From assembly GCF_009651005.1 (NCBI RefSeq), contig NZ_WHVW01000009.1:1-64000 (forward strand): DNA of 64,000 nt, read 5' to 3'. The notes below the pieces were generated by a model. The model ran no database searches. It saw only the letters and a list, made by a program, of their open reading frames with translations, and was not told the DNA's origin. Every line of letters starts with the position of its first letter. Within the stretch, counting starts at the first letter, position 1. Source of the stretch: Sporosarcina obsidiansis (GTDB lineage Bacteria; Bacillota; Bacilli; Bacillales_A; Planococcaceae). The position numbers and the translations under genes are program-made. Below, piece after piece: positions 9,492 to 18,574 of the stretch.

Positions 9492-9528
9492 GATCTCATA
9501 CATACTCTGTGATGTACGAGATTTTTTT
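9491..9528 (+). terminator. Terminator, second copy
   Basis: Near-duplicate of 9125-9157, with stem 9493-9503/9512-9522 and a stronger seven-T tail. It probably is the original end of the MFS transcript, separated from the other copy by the repeat element. Confidence 0.75.
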
Positions 9529-9639
9529 GTGCTAGCTAATCCATTTTCATTTTTCTGTACTCACTCATATTCTATCAATATATGTTATATTTTTCTAAAG
9601 TGCTATTTGGGTTTGTCATTGGTTAGGGAGGCTTGCATT

Positions 9640-11493
9640 GTGAGGCAGTTGTTTGGCTTGGTAATTACGTTAGGTTGTATTCCATTGTTGTTGTTTATTC
9701 AGAATCAAATACAGGCTGAGACTGTGCAGACGGAGACTTTGCACGAGTCGATTCGGGATGCTGTGCAATTGGATGCACCTGTGATTAAGGTGCCGGTTCA
9801 AATGAAGGATCGAAATGGGCAGATGTTTGCAGAGGAGTATGTGGAGTGGCGACGGCCAATTAATTTAAAAGACATGACGTATTTTACTAGACAGATTTTC
9901 TTGAAGAGCGAAGATCGTACATTCTATGACCATCGAGGCTACGATATTGCAGCGATCATCCGTGCTTTCACGATTAATACAGCCACGGATGACGTACGGC
10001 AAGGCGCTTCTACGATCACTCAACAAGTGGTGCGCATGCGCTATTTATCCACCGAAAAGACGTATGAACGGAAGTTTAAGGAGTTATTTTTAGCTGCTGA
10101 ATTGGAGAAGCAATCGACAAAAGATGAGATTTTGGAAATGTATTTGAATGAAATGTACTTCGGCAATCGAGTCTATGGGATCGGGGGGGCTGCTACGTTT
10201 TATTTCAGTAGGCCACTCGATAAATTAAACGAAGCGGAGATTGCTTTTTTGGCAGCTATTCCAAACAATCCCTCTCTTTACGATCCTTTGCGGCATTTTG
10301 ATCGAACAAAAGAGCGGCAGGAACGATTGCTCAATGTCCTTGTCAAACAACAAGTCATTACTCCCGAGCAATTTGAAGAGTATCGGCAATTCCCTATTCA
10401 ATTACACGTCAAGAAGAAGGAACAGGATTTTCCGATGTACAGTTCCTATGTCCTTGAAGAATTAAAACAACTTATCGCACGTTCAGAAGGCCTTGATGCG
10501 TCTTTACTAAAAGCCAAAACACCCGAAGAACGACAGCGTTGGCAAGATGCAATCAATCGGCGTGCAAGCGATGTAATTAGGCAAGGCTTAGTAATCGAAA
10601 CAGCATTAGATCCCGTGAAGCAACAGCATGATGAAAACAGACTGACGGCTTTGATTGGAAGCGGTGGCGTTCAGGCTGGTTCCGCAGTAATTGACAATCC
10701 AACGCGAGAAATTGTCAGTCTGTATGCGGGCGCAGGTTACCGAAAAACCGATTTTCACCGTGCCTTCCAAGCCGTACGTCAGCCGGGTTCCGCTATCAAA
10801 CCTTTGCTTGTCTACGCTCCATTTTTCGAAAGCGGCCCATACCATGCTGATACGCCCGTCAATAGTGCGAATATATGTATCCACGGATATTGTCCTCGGA
10901 ACTTTGGTGGTTATCAATTCGGAACCACTTCAGTGCGAGACGCATTTCGTAATAGTTATAATACGACTGCTGTTCGTTTATTGCAACGAGTGGGTATTGA
11001 CAATGCCTTTAAGCATCTCGAACCATTTCAATTTCAACATGTGACGGAAGCGGATCATTCCTACACCGCTGCGTTAGGCGGTTTTTCTAAGGGCGTCACC
11101 CCTCTAGAGTTGGCGAGTGCGACAACGAGCTTTTTGGATGGTACCTATGAAACACCTCGCGCAATACGGGCAGTAAAAGATATCCAAGGTAATGTACTAT
11201 ATCATTGGAAAGAGACGCCAAAAACAGTCTGGTCGCAGTCCACCGTCAAAAGTATTCGATCCCTTATGCAGGAAGTGGTTTTGACCGGTACCGGTAAAGG
11301 TATTTCCTATACGACAGGCTATACGGGCGCTAAAACAGGAACTACTGACGCATTTAAAGATTTATGGGTAATTGGCATGAATGATCGGTATACCTCTGCC
11401 GTTTGGATCGGATATGATAAACCGACACCCATCCCCCATTTACGTGATCAGAAACTACAACTCCGCGCATTTTCCGCTACCATGCAAAATTAA
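9640..11493 (+). CDS. Class A penicillin-binding protein (PbpG/PBP2d-like)
   Basis: Bifunctional peptidoglycan glycosyltransferase and transpeptidase, 617 residues, anchored by an N-terminal helix (LFGLVITLGCIPLLLFI). The glycosyltransferase domain comes first, with its catalytic Glu in KSEDRTFYDHRGYD, GASTITQQ and the ELFLAAELEKQ segment. The transpeptidase follows, with SxxK (GSAIKP), SxN (SYNTT) and KTG (AKTGTTD). I chose the GTG at 9640 because AGGGAGG is 8 nt before it. The upstream 61 codons read into the repeat element and terminator and lack a ribosome site. The gene is monocistronic. Sporulation or vegetative use cannot be told. Confidence 0.88.
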   Translation: MRQLFGLVITLGCIPLLLFIQNQIQAETVQTETLHESIRDAVQLDAPVIKVPVQMKDRNGQMFAEEYVEWRRPINLKDMTYFTRQIFLKSEDRTFYDHRGYDIAAIIRAFTINTATDDVRQGASTITQQVVRMRYLSTEKTYERKFKELFLAAELEKQSTKDEILEMYLNEMYFGNRVYGIGGAATFYFSRPLDKLNEAEIAFLAAIPNNPSLYDPLRHFDRTKERQERLLNVLVKQQVITPEQFEEYRQFPIQLHVKKKEQDFPMYSSYVLEELKQLIARSEGLDASLLKAKTPEERQRWQDAINRRASDVIRQGLVIETALDPVKQQHDENRLTALIGSGGVQAGSAVIDNPTREIVSLYAGAGYRKTDFHRAFQAVRQPGSAIKPLLVYAPFFESGPYHADTPVNSANICIHGYCPRNFGGYQFGTTSVRDAFRNSYNTTAVRLLQRVGIDNAFKHLEPFQFQHVTEADHSYTAALGGFSKGVTPLELASATTSFLDGTYETPRAIRAVKDIQGNVLYHWKETPKTVWSQSTVKSIRSLMQEVVLTGTGKGISYTTGYTGAKTGTTDAFKDLWVIGMNDRYTSAVWIGYDKPTPIPHLRDQKLQLRAFSATMQN

Positions 11494-11497
11494 AATC

Positions 11498-11540
11498 ACA
11501 CCATCTCAATCCGGAATCTTTGGATCAAGATGGTGTTTTC
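11498..11540. terminator. Terminator of the PBP gene
   Basis: A 9-bp stem (11498-11506 with 11528-11536) followed by TTTT. An A-run on the left may also serve the convergent yufK-like gene. Confidence 0.75.
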
Positions 11541-12111
11541 ATTTTACCGGATTGGATAACGGAATGCTGGCCAGTAAACCATTATATAAACGGATGACGA
11601 TGTACACGATAACAGCCAATAACACACTCCAGACTACAATTTGAAAGAAAATCAAGCCCACCGTATGAGTCAACGGCATAAACGGGCTTAATTTATAGAC
11701 TACGTATATGAAATACACAAAGGAAGTGACAATGAAGATCAGCACGAGTACTTTCCAAGACTGAATACCCACAGCAGAAGCAAGTGCTCCAAAAAAATAA
11801 ATGACCGCTCCGGATTTTGATGCGCTGTACGAAGCGTCTGCCTCTTCTCTCATGAAAAACAATAACGCTGTCTCGTGAATCGTCGCAGCAATCAACTTCA
11901 ACGCAGCGAACACCATGAAAAAGAATAATGCGTACATGGTCAATAAGAAAATTCGTAGTTGAAAGTCAGACAGGAATTCCCGCATTCCTTGATACAAACC
12001 GATTTCTTTAAAAAAGATGACGGATTCACCTACGCTGTACACGCCGAAAGTTAAACTGAATAAAACGACTGTGACAAACGGTAAATAACCAAACAAGTAT
12101 GGGTTCTTCAT
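11539..12111 (-). CDS. yufK: DUF5366 membrane protein (YufK-like)
   Basis: Polytopic membrane protein of 190 residues with about five hydrophobic helices and a short charged loop near residues 88-100. It resembles B. subtilis YufK, which also lies beside the mrp operon, and that conserved neighbourhood supports the match. Start at the ATG at 12111 with GAGGTG 4 nt upstream. The TTG four codons earlier overlaps that ribosome site. Function unknown. Confidence 0.7.
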   Translation of the reverse strand: MKNPYLFGYLPFVTVVLFSLTFGVYSVGESVIFFKEIGLYQGMREFLSDFQLRIFLLTMYALFFFMVFAALKLIAATIHETALLFFMREEADASYSASKSGAVIYFFGALASAVGIQSWKVLVLIFIVTSFVYFIYVVYKLSPFMPLTHTVGLIFFQIVVWSVLLAVIVYIVIRLYNGLLASIPLSNPVK

Positions 12112-12217
12112 AAAGCACCTCAAAAAAATTTTTTCACCTTCTTAATAATATAAGAAGGAAGTCGAATAAAGCAATAATTGGTCAGTTGTTGTCTATGCAA
12201 TTTGAAATGTTTTGCGC

Positions 12218-12446
12218 TATACTAACAATTACGTCCTCGCTTATGCTACCGGACTATTATACGTAACTCAATCGTTATCCACTCTTTAAGTGGCGGTATC
12301 ACTGCACAGCTTAAACTGCATGAAGTTAGGCTTCCGGCGCATGTCACAAATCCTCATGGATACAGTTTGGCAAACCAGGACACCCTTACACCGGAGCGTA
12401 AGGGATCAATAAATTCTTACTAATTATGTATGGAAGGAGGATTTTC
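12218..12446 (+). promoter_or_regulatory. Mrp operon promoter candidate and long structured 5' leader
   Basis: A TATACT -10 candidate (12218-12223) is followed by about 215 nt of untranslated leader. Helices that can be drawn are 12279-12283/12289-12293, 12313-12318/12363-12368 enclosing a GAAG...CTTC hairpin (12322-12334), and a 7-bp hairpin at 12383-12389/12398-12404. The final hairpin has no T-tract. The AAGGAGG site at 12434-12440 follows it. A cation-sensing riboswitch (for example the DUF1646/Na+-I class) is possible, but I cannot match a consensus by eye. Confidence 0.45.
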
Positions 12447-14858
12447 TTGGAATTCGTGTTATTGATTTTTTTACCCTTAGTATTCGCAATACTTATTCCT
12501 TTTGCTTATAAATACGTTAAAGGAATACATACAGGTTGGTTCGTTTTACTCGTACCTCTTCTGTTGTTCGGCTACTACCTGAGCTTTATACCTCTGACAA
12601 TGGATGGCGGTCATGCTATATCTGAAATAAAATGGATACCTTCGTTAGGCATCACGTTTACTTCATACATAGATGGTCTTAGTTTGTTATTTACGCTATT
12701 AATTACCGGCATCGGTTCGTTAGTTGTTTTGTATTCCATTTTTTATATGGACAAACATAAAGAAGACTTAGGTAGCTTTTACGTCTATTTATTACTCTTT
12801 ATGACCGCCATGCTTGGCGTTGTACAGTCAGACAATACGATGACGCTTTACTTATTTTGGGAATTAACTTCCATTTCCTCATTCTTGTTGATCGGTTACT
12901 GGTATACGCGTGATCGATCGCGTTTTGGTGCGTTAAAGTCCATGATGATCACAGTATTTGGTGGTTTAATGATGCTTGGAGGGTTTATCCTTCTCAGTAT
13001 GATGGGCGATTCTTTCTCCATTCGTGAGTTAATTGCGCAAGCTCCTGAATTGGTGAATCAACCCTATTTCACACTGGCATTAGTGCTCATCTTACTAGGT
13101 GCATTTACAAAATCCGCCCAATTCCCATTCTATATTTGGTTGCCGGATGCGATGGAAGCACCTACACCAGTCAGTGCGTACTTGCACTCCGCTACAATGG
13201 TAAAAGCGGGTATTTATTTGGTAGCTCGTTTCACACCTATTTTCGGTACGTCCTCCACATGGATTTGGCTTGTGACGGGTATCGGATTACTCACCCTCTT
13301 CTGGGGTTCATTTTTCGCAGTGAAACAAACCGATTTAAAAGCAATTTTAGCCTTTTCCACGGTCAGTCAGCTTGGATTAATCATGTCATTACTCGGTGCT
13401 GGAGCGATTTCCTATCATACAACTGATGCAATGTTCGCTTTTGCAACGTATGCGGCGATCTTCCATTTGATCAATCACGCGACATTTAAAGGTGGTCTGT
13501 TCATGATTGCCGGAATTATTGATCATGAAACAGGCACGCGAGATATTCGAAAACTAGGCGGATTAATGAGTTTAATGCCGCTAAGTTTTACGGTAGCTTT
13601 GATAGGTTCATTATCCATGGCCGGACTGCCGCCATTTAACGGCTTTTTAAGTAAAGAAATGTTTTTAGATTCGATGGTAGCTCTTCAGCATTTTGAGTTA
13701 TTTCAATTCGATACATGGGGCATTTTGTTCCCAATCATTGCCTGGATTGCAAGCGTATTCACATTTACATATAGCCTATATTTCGTATTGAAAACATTTT
13801 TAGGCAAAGGAAAAGTGGATCTGCTTCCGAAACGACCGCACGAAGCTCCGATTGGAATGCTACTTTCACCACTCGTGTTAGCTAGCTTGGTGCTCGTTAT
13901 TTTCTTTATTCCGAATCTTGTCGGCAAATGGATTATTAAACCTGCAGTGATGGCCGTACAGCCAACACTATATGCGAGTCCTTCTGACATTAAGATTCAT
14001 GTATCTGCTTGGCATGGCTTTGACTCAGTTGCTCTTTGGCTTACTGTTGCTATTGTCATTACGGGTACCTTGCTTTACCTGACTATCCCAAAATGGCAGC
14101 CATTGTATAGATTACAGCCTGCAAAACTATCTCTCAATGAAGCTTACGATGCATTGATGCGATTAGGTGAAAAAGGGATGAATCGTTTATCACGCGTCTA
14201 TATGACAGGCCGATTACGAACGTACTTACTGTATATGTTCGCATTTTTATCGGTCACGGTCATCGCTGTGCTGTTCATGAAAGATGCTTTTATGATCGAT
14301 ATGAATAGTTTTGCAGCCATTTCACTTTATGGCGTATTGAATGCGGTCATTCTCTTGTTGTCTGTCGGATTCGTCGTATTCTCGCGCTCTCGTTTAGCTG
14401 CGATCATTGCACTCGGTGGTGTCGGCTATTCAGTCGCTCTATTCTTTGTCATTTTCAAAGCACCTGACTTGGCACTGACACAACTGGTGATTGAAACTGT
14501 TTCAGTTGCTTTGTTCTTGCTGGCATTCAAGCATTTGCCTGCATTGAACACACATGGTGAAACAACGAAAAACAAAGTCGTCAATTTGATTATCTCGTTG
14601 AGTGTTGGGGTGATGGTGACATTGGTTGCTCTTTCTAGCCATTCACAAAAATTGATTCCTTCTATTTCGCAGTATTATAAAGATACAGTCGCTACGGAAG
14701 CGGGTGGCGGTAATATCGTCAACGTTATCCTCGTCGATTACCGTGGATTTGATACATTGTTTGAGATTGCCGTACTAGCCATTGCTGGGATTGCGGTGCT
14801 TGGTATGATTCGCCTGCGTGTATCCAGCAGAAAGGAGACAACTGATGAAAACAAATGA
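12447..14858 (+). CDS. mrpA: Na+/H+ antiporter subunit A
   Basis: Largest membrane subunit of the Mrp (Sha/Mnh) complex, which exchanges cytoplasmic Na+ for protons and supports salt and alkali tolerance. The 803-residue protein has the complex-I NuoL/ND5-like core (for example the helix with LYLFWELTSISSFLLIGYW, the PFYIWLPDAMEAPTPVSAYLHSATMVKAG segment, and FSTVSQLGL). A C-terminal extension (about 610-800) contains the KAPDLALTQLVIETVSVALF motif typical of MrpA. I take the TTG at 12447 as start because AAGGAGG lies 6 nt before it. The ATG at 12426 precedes the ribosome site. Confidence 0.93.
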   Translation: MEFVLLIFLPLVFAILIPFAYKYVKGIHTGWFVLLVPLLLFGYYLSFIPLTMDGGHAISEIKWIPSLGITFTSYIDGLSLLFTLLITGIGSLVVLYSIFYMDKHKEDLGSFYVYLLLFMTAMLGVVQSDNTMTLYLFWELTSISSFLLIGYWYTRDRSRFGALKSMMITVFGGLMMLGGFILLSMMGDSFSIRELIAQAPELVNQPYFTLALVLILLGAFTKSAQFPFYIWLPDAMEAPTPVSAYLHSATMVKAGIYLVARFTPIFGTSSTWIWLVTGIGLLTLFWGSFFAVKQTDLKAILAFSTVSQLGLIMSLLGAGAISYHTTDAMFAFATYAAIFHLINHATFKGGLFMIAGIIDHETGTRDIRKLGGLMSLMPLSFTVALIGSLSMAGLPPFNGFLSKEMFLDSMVALQHFELFQFDTWGILFPIIAWIASVFTFTYSLYFVLKTFLGKGKVDLLPKRPHEAPIGMLLSPLVLASLVLVIFFIPNLVGKWIIKPAVMAVQPTLYASPSDIKIHVSAWHGFDSVALWLTVAIVITGTLLYLTIPKWQPLYRLQPAKLSLNEAYDALMRLGEKGMNRLSRVYMTGRLRTYLLYMFAFLSVTVIAVLFMKDAFMIDMNSFAAISLYGVLNAVILLLSVGFVVFSRSRLAAIIALGGVGYSVALFFVIFKAPDLALTQLVIETVSVALFLLAFKHLPALNTHGETTKNKVVNLIISLSVGVMVTLVALSSHSQKLIPSISQYYKDTVATEAGGGNIVNVILVDYRGFDTLFEIAVLAIAGIAVLGMIRLRVSSRKETTDENK

Positions 14859-15267
14859 CGTCATTTTACAAACCACAACTAAAGTAGTGTTTTTCATCAT
14901 TTTCTTGTTCTCCATTCACATTTTTTTCGCTGGACACTATACACCCGGCGGAGGATTTGTAGGCGGACTTTTGACAACAGGCGCAATTGTTCTATTGCTG
15001 TTGGCATTTGATTTAAAAACAGTTCAACTAGCCTTGCCTTTTAACTTTACTGTCGTGACAGCGATCGGCTTGCTCTTAGCATTAGGTACTGCAGCGGGCG
15101 CCATCGTTTTCGATGTTCCATTTTTCACACATGCGTTCGATTATTTCGAGTTGCCGCTCTTCGGCAAAACGTCCCTTCATACCGCCATGTTGTTTGACAG
15201 TGGAGTCTATTTAGTAGTAGTTGGCTCTGCCATCACGATCATTCAGTCGATTGGAGGGGATGACTGA
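14845..15267 (+). CDS. mrpB: Na+/H+ antiporter subunit B
   Basis: Small MrpB subunit of 140 residues with four helices, including the family segments GHYTPGGGFVGGLL and FDSGVYLVVVG. The ATG at 14845 has AAGGAG 7-8 nt upstream and overlaps the end of mrpA by 14 nt, so translational coupling is likely. Confidence 0.92.
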   Translation: MKTNDVILQTTTKVVFFIIFLFSIHIFFAGHYTPGGGFVGGLLTTGAIVLLLLAFDLKTVQLALPFNFTVVTAIGLLLALGTAAGAIVFDVPFFTHAFDYFELPLFGKTSLHTAMLFDSGVYLVVVGSAITIIQSIGGDD

Positions 15268-15608
15268 TGGAATTATTGCTTGCGATCGTCATTGGCATTC
15301 TATTCACCGCATCGGTCTATCTGATCCTTTCCAGAAGTTTATTGAAAGTCATTTTAGGTACCGGCTTGCTAAGTCATGGCGCACACTTACTTATTTTAAC
15401 AATGGGAGGGCTTGGTGGTTCCGCACCTCCTGTTTTGATAGATGGTGTTACGGATTTTGCAGATCCTCTACCACAGGCGCTTATTTTAACAGCGATCGTC
15501 ATCAGTTTTGGGGTTACAGCTGTTATTCTCGTCATGGCGTATCGGATGTATGCAGAACACAAAACAGATAATATGAATGAATTGAGAGGGAATGATGAAC
15601 ATGACTAA
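15267..15608 (+). CDS. mrpC: Na+/H+ antiporter subunit C
   Basis: A 113-residue NuoK-like subunit with three helices. The motif LLSHGAHLLILTMGG and the segment DPLPQALILTAIVISFGVTA are characteristic of MrpC. The start shares one base with the mrpB stop (TGATG). In the complex it packs against MrpA and MrpD. Confidence 0.93.
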   Translation: MELLLAIVIGILFTASVYLILSRSLLKVILGTGLLSHGAHLLILTMGGLGGSAPPVLIDGVTDFADPLPQALILTAIVISFGVTAVILVMAYRMYAEHKTDNMNELRGNDEHD

Positions 15609-17088
15609 TCTTCTTTTATTTCCGATCATTATTCCGTTCTTTTTCGCGATGATTTTGTTGTTTTTCAAAGAGCAGGTGGTCATCCAGAGAGTTTTGACAC
15701 TGATCGGATTGGCTCTCAGTCTAGTTGCTTCTTGTTGGCTTGTCGCAACAGTGAAAACAGAAGGGATCCAAACCGTGACGCTCGGAAGCTGGCCAGCACC
15801 ATTCGGCATTACAATGGTGTCGGACATGTTTTCTGCCCTGCTTGTCACGACTACGATTTTACTCACATTCTTTGTCGTGTGGTATAGTTTCAAATCAATT
15901 GGTGTAGAGAGAGAACGTTTCTTCTACTACCCAGCGATTTTGTTCATGATAACAGGAATCAATGGTGCTTTCACAACAGGCGATATCTTTAATATGTTTG
16001 TATTTTTCGAAGTGTTGCTGATTGCCTCTTACTTGCTAATCGTATTAGGTGGCGAAAAGAGACAACTTCGGGAATCCATTAAATATGTTTTAGTGAACGT
16101 GATTTCTTCTGCATTATTTGTCATTACTGTCGCCTATCTATATTCAGTGGTTGGTACATTGAATATGGCCGACATTTCAGTGAAAATTGCAGAGATTAAC
16201 CAGCCTGGCATCATCTCCGTTATTGCGATCTTGTTTTTAATCGTATTTGGAATCAAAGGAGCGATCTTTCCTCTTTATTTCTGGTTACCAGGATCGTATG
16301 CAGCCCCTCCAATTCCAGTCTTAACGTTATTTGGTGCACTGCTGACGAAAGTCGGAGTGTATGCCATTACGCGTACATATACGTTATTCTTCGTGCATGA
16401 TATTGGTTTTACCCATCAATTTCTGCTCGTCCTATCGCTACTGACCATTGTAGCGGGCTGTATCGGAGCGCTTGCGTACTTCGATTTGAAACAAATTATT
16501 ATTTATAACATTATTATTGCAGTCGGTGTCATCCTATTCGGTGTCGCTCAAATGAATACGTCTGGACTTGAGGGCGCTGTCTATTATTTAATTCATGATA
16601 TGTTGATCAAAGCTGCTTTATTTGTCTTAATTGGGATCATCATCTATGTGACAGGCACATCGAATTTGCGAGAAATGGGCGGATTGATCAAAACACATGC
16701 TTCGCTCGGATGGTTTTATTTGATCGCAGCATTCGGCTTAGCAGGAATTCCGCCATTGAGTGGATTCATTGGGAAATTGTTGATCGTTAAAGGTGGATTT
16801 GAGGCTGATAACGCATTTGGTAGTATTGTCATCTTAGCTTCCAGTTTAGTCGTTCTGCTGTCTGTCATCAGGATTTTCATCTATGCTTTCTGGGGAGAAC
16901 CTGGAACTCGTACGCTACCTGAGACGAATAAACAAACCTATCGTCAATTGATGGTGCCTGCTGTTCTGCTCGTGCTCGTAACAGTGGTGTACGGTGTTGG
17001 AGCAGAATGGCTTATGCCTTTTATGACGGATGCCTCTAATGTGTTACAAGAGCCTTCCATCTATATAAATTCGGTGTTAAAGGAGTAG
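15592..17088 (+). CDS. mrpD: Na+/H+ antiporter subunit D
   Basis: NuoN/NuoM-like antiporter subunit of about 498 residues with some 14 helices. Family motifs seen are FNMFVFFEVLLIASYLL, KGAIFPLYFWLPGSYAAPP and the conserved lysine region in LIHDMLIKAALF. Three in-frame ATGs are possible (15592, 15595, 15601). GAGAGGG ends at 15590, so 15601 has the best spacing, but the longest form is listed. It overlaps mrpC. Confidence 0.92.
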   Translation: MMNMTNLLLFPIIIPFFFAMILLFFKEQVVIQRVLTLIGLALSLVASCWLVATVKTEGIQTVTLGSWPAPFGITMVSDMFSALLVTTTILLTFFVVWYSFKSIGVERERFFYYPAILFMITGINGAFTTGDIFNMFVFFEVLLIASYLLIVLGGEKRQLRESIKYVLVNVISSALFVITVAYLYSVVGTLNMADISVKIAEINQPGIISVIAILFLIVFGIKGAIFPLYFWLPGSYAAPPIPVLTLFGALLTKVGVYAITRTYTLFFVHDIGFTHQFLLVLSLLTIVAGCIGALAYFDLKQIIIYNIIIAVGVILFGVAQMNTSGLEGAVYYLIHDMLIKAALFVLIGIIIYVTGTSNLREMGGLIKTHASLGWFYLIAAFGLAGIPPLSGFIGKLLIVKGGFEADNAFGSIVILASSLVVLLSVIRIFIYAFWGEPGTRTLPETNKQTYRQLMVPAVLLVLVTVVYGVGAEWLMPFMTDASNVLQEPSIYINSVLKE

Positions 17089-17094
17089 ATGTCA

Positions 17095-17574
17095 ATGGCT
17101 TTTCAGATACTTTTAAATTTCTTCATTGCAGTCGTTTGGATGTTCATGACAAGTTCATTGACACCTTCTACGTTTATCGTTGGATATATTATTGGTCTCC
17201 TTCTCATCATTATGACGCGGCGCTTTTTTAAGGGACATCTATATGTCTGGCGCTTGTGGGCAGCAATTAAACTCACCGTCATTTTCTTGAAGGAATTAGT
17301 TTTGTCTAACATCTCTGTTTTGATGTTAGTCATTAAGCCCAAATTATCGATTCAGCCAATGATTTTCGCTCTACCTACAGAGTTGGAACAAGATTGGGAA
17401 ATCACCCTATTGTCCAGTTTGATCACCCTAACACCTGGTACCATTGTCATTTATGTATCGGATGATCAGCGAACGCTATATATTCATGCGATTGACGTGA
17501 ACGATGTAGATGAAGCAATTGATTCCATCAAAAATACGTTTGAGAAAGCGATTATGGAGGTGAGTCGGGGATGA
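17095..17574 (+). CDS. mrpE: Na+/H+ antiporter subunit E
   Basis: A 159-residue subunit with two or three N-terminal helices and a soluble C-terminal domain (LTPGTIVIYVSDD, IHAIDV). The ATG at 17095 gives the sequence MAFQILLN, the same N-terminus as B. subtilis MrpE, and AAGGAG lies 9 nt before it. The ATG at 17089 is too close to the ribosome site. Confidence 0.92.
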   Translation: MAFQILLNFFIAVVWMFMTSSLTPSTFIVGYIIGLLLIIMTRRFFKGHLYVWRLWAAIKLTVIFLKELVLSNISVLMLVIKPKLSIQPMIFALPTELEQDWEITLLSSLITLTPGTIVIYVSDDQRTLYIHAIDVNDVDEAIDSIKNTFEKAIMEVSRG

Positions 17575-17852
17575 ATATTTTTTACTCAGTCTGCTTAGTC
17601 TTGGTCATTCTGTCCATGCTCGGATTATTGTACCGTGTGTGGAAGGGTCCCTCAATACCCGACCGACTCATCGCACTCGATGCAATTGGCGTCATGTTGA
17701 TTTCTGCAATCGCACTATTGTCAATCTTGTTTGACACACCATTTTTTATTGATGTCATTTTATTGATCGCGATCATGTCATTCATCGGTACGGTGTCATT
17801 CTCGAAGTTTATTGAGAGAGGAGAGATTATCGAACGTGGATCTGATCGCTGA
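17571..17852 (+). CDS. mrpF: Na+/H+ antiporter subunit F
   Basis: A 93-residue subunit with three helices. The central KGPSIPDRLIALDAIG motif is diagnostic. It overlaps mrpE by 4 nt (ATGA), a sign of translational coupling. Confidence 0.93.
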   Translation: MNIFYSVCLVLVILSMLGLLYRVWKGPSIPDRLIALDAIGVMLISAIALLSILFDTPFFIDVILLIAIMSFIGTVSFSKFIERGEIIERGSDR

Positions 17853-18216
17853 TATCATCATTGTATTACTCGTTGTGGTGGGAATCATCTTTACGATTGT
17901 CACGGTCATTGGAATTTTACGACTTCCTGATGCCTATACACGTGCACATGCTGCATCAAAAAGTGCTACGCTCGGTGTCATGAGTCTCTTGCTTGGTGTC
18001 TTCTTTCATTTTTGGTGGAACGAAGGCCATTTCAGTATTCAATTATTATTAGGAATCGCATTTTTGTTTATCACTTCCCCAATTGGTGGTCACTTAATGA
18101 GCCGTGCCGCCTATGTGGCAGGTGTCAAGCCAACCGAATTAACTGTTGCGGATGATTTGCAAGAAGTAATAGAACAAAAAAGAACGACTGCAAAAAGAAA
18201 CACGCAGGAGGACTAA
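17836..18216 (+). CDS. mrpG: Na+/H+ antiporter subunit G
   Basis: Last subunit of the complex, about 126 residues with three helices. The motif RLPDAYTRAHAASKSATLG and the segment ITSPIGGHLMSRAAY identify it. The GTG at 17836 is the family-consistent start but its ribosome site (GAGAGGAG) is about 12 nt away. A TTG at 17812 is the alternative. It overlaps mrpF by 17 nt and is followed by a strong terminator. Confidence 0.88.
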   Translation: MDLIADIIIVLLVVVGIIFTIVTVIGILRLPDAYTRAHAASKSATLGVMSLLLGVFFHFWWNEGHFSIQLLLGIAFLFITSPIGGHLMSRAAYVAGVKPTELTVADDLQEVIEQKRTTAKRNTQED

Positions 18217-18235
18217 TCCTCTCTGCGTGTTTTTT
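18198..18235. terminator. Bidirectional terminator after mrpG
   Basis: A stem of about 9 bp (18198-18206 with 18223-18231, interrupted inner pairs) ends in six T. The A-rich left side allows it to terminate the minus-strand gene at 18234 as well. Confidence 0.85.
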
Positions 18236-18479
18236 ACCTGTAATAGTATGGATAGTAAGGCTGGTAATAGGGCGGATAATATGGATAAGGTTGCGGATAA
18301 TAGCCGCTGTAACCACCACCATAACCGCCACCGTAACCATAGCCCGGGAAAAGTGCATTACCTAAAACTCCTCCAACCAGACCACCTAGAAATGGACCAC
18401 CAAATCCGTATCCTCCAAATCCAAATCCACCTCTACCAAAGCCGCCGCCACCACCGCCACGATATTGTGCTCTTGACAT
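18234..18479 (-). CDS. Low-complexity Gly/Tyr-rich protein
   Basis: Protein of 81 residues made almost wholly of Gly, Tyr, Phe and Pro: a poly-Gly/FGRGGFGFGGYGFGG N-terminal half, a short hydrophobic stretch (about 30-45, GGLVGGVLGNALFPG) and a Tyr/Pro-rich tail (YYPQPYPYYPPYYQPYYPYYYR is its end). Similar small proteins occur in spore formers and some are coat-associated, but I recognise no named family. GGGGGAGC precedes the ATG. The strong frame-specific composition and the terminator support a real gene. Confidence 0.65.
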   Translation of the reverse strand: MSRAQYRGGGGGGFGRGGFGFGGYGFGGPFLGGLVGGVLGNALFPGYGYGGGYGGGYSGYYPQPYPYYPPYYQPYYPYYYR

Positions 18480-18574
18480 GTATGCTCCCCCTTTCCCTTT
18501 ATCCTATGCCCATGGGATACAGGAGATTGGGTAAAGCGCCCAGTCACGACCTGAATGAATGTTATAAGTCTTCT

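Noticed and set aside
9457-9639. An extra 61 codons at the N-terminus of the penicillin-binding protein
   Set aside because: These codons run through the repeat end and a terminator and lack a ribosome site. The membrane anchor begins only after the GTG at 9640.
12240-12420. Lysine, c-di-GMP-I or c-di-AMP riboswitch before mrpA
   Set aside because: A few short blocks resemble these classes, but the required core motifs do not appear in order. It is left as an unassigned leader.
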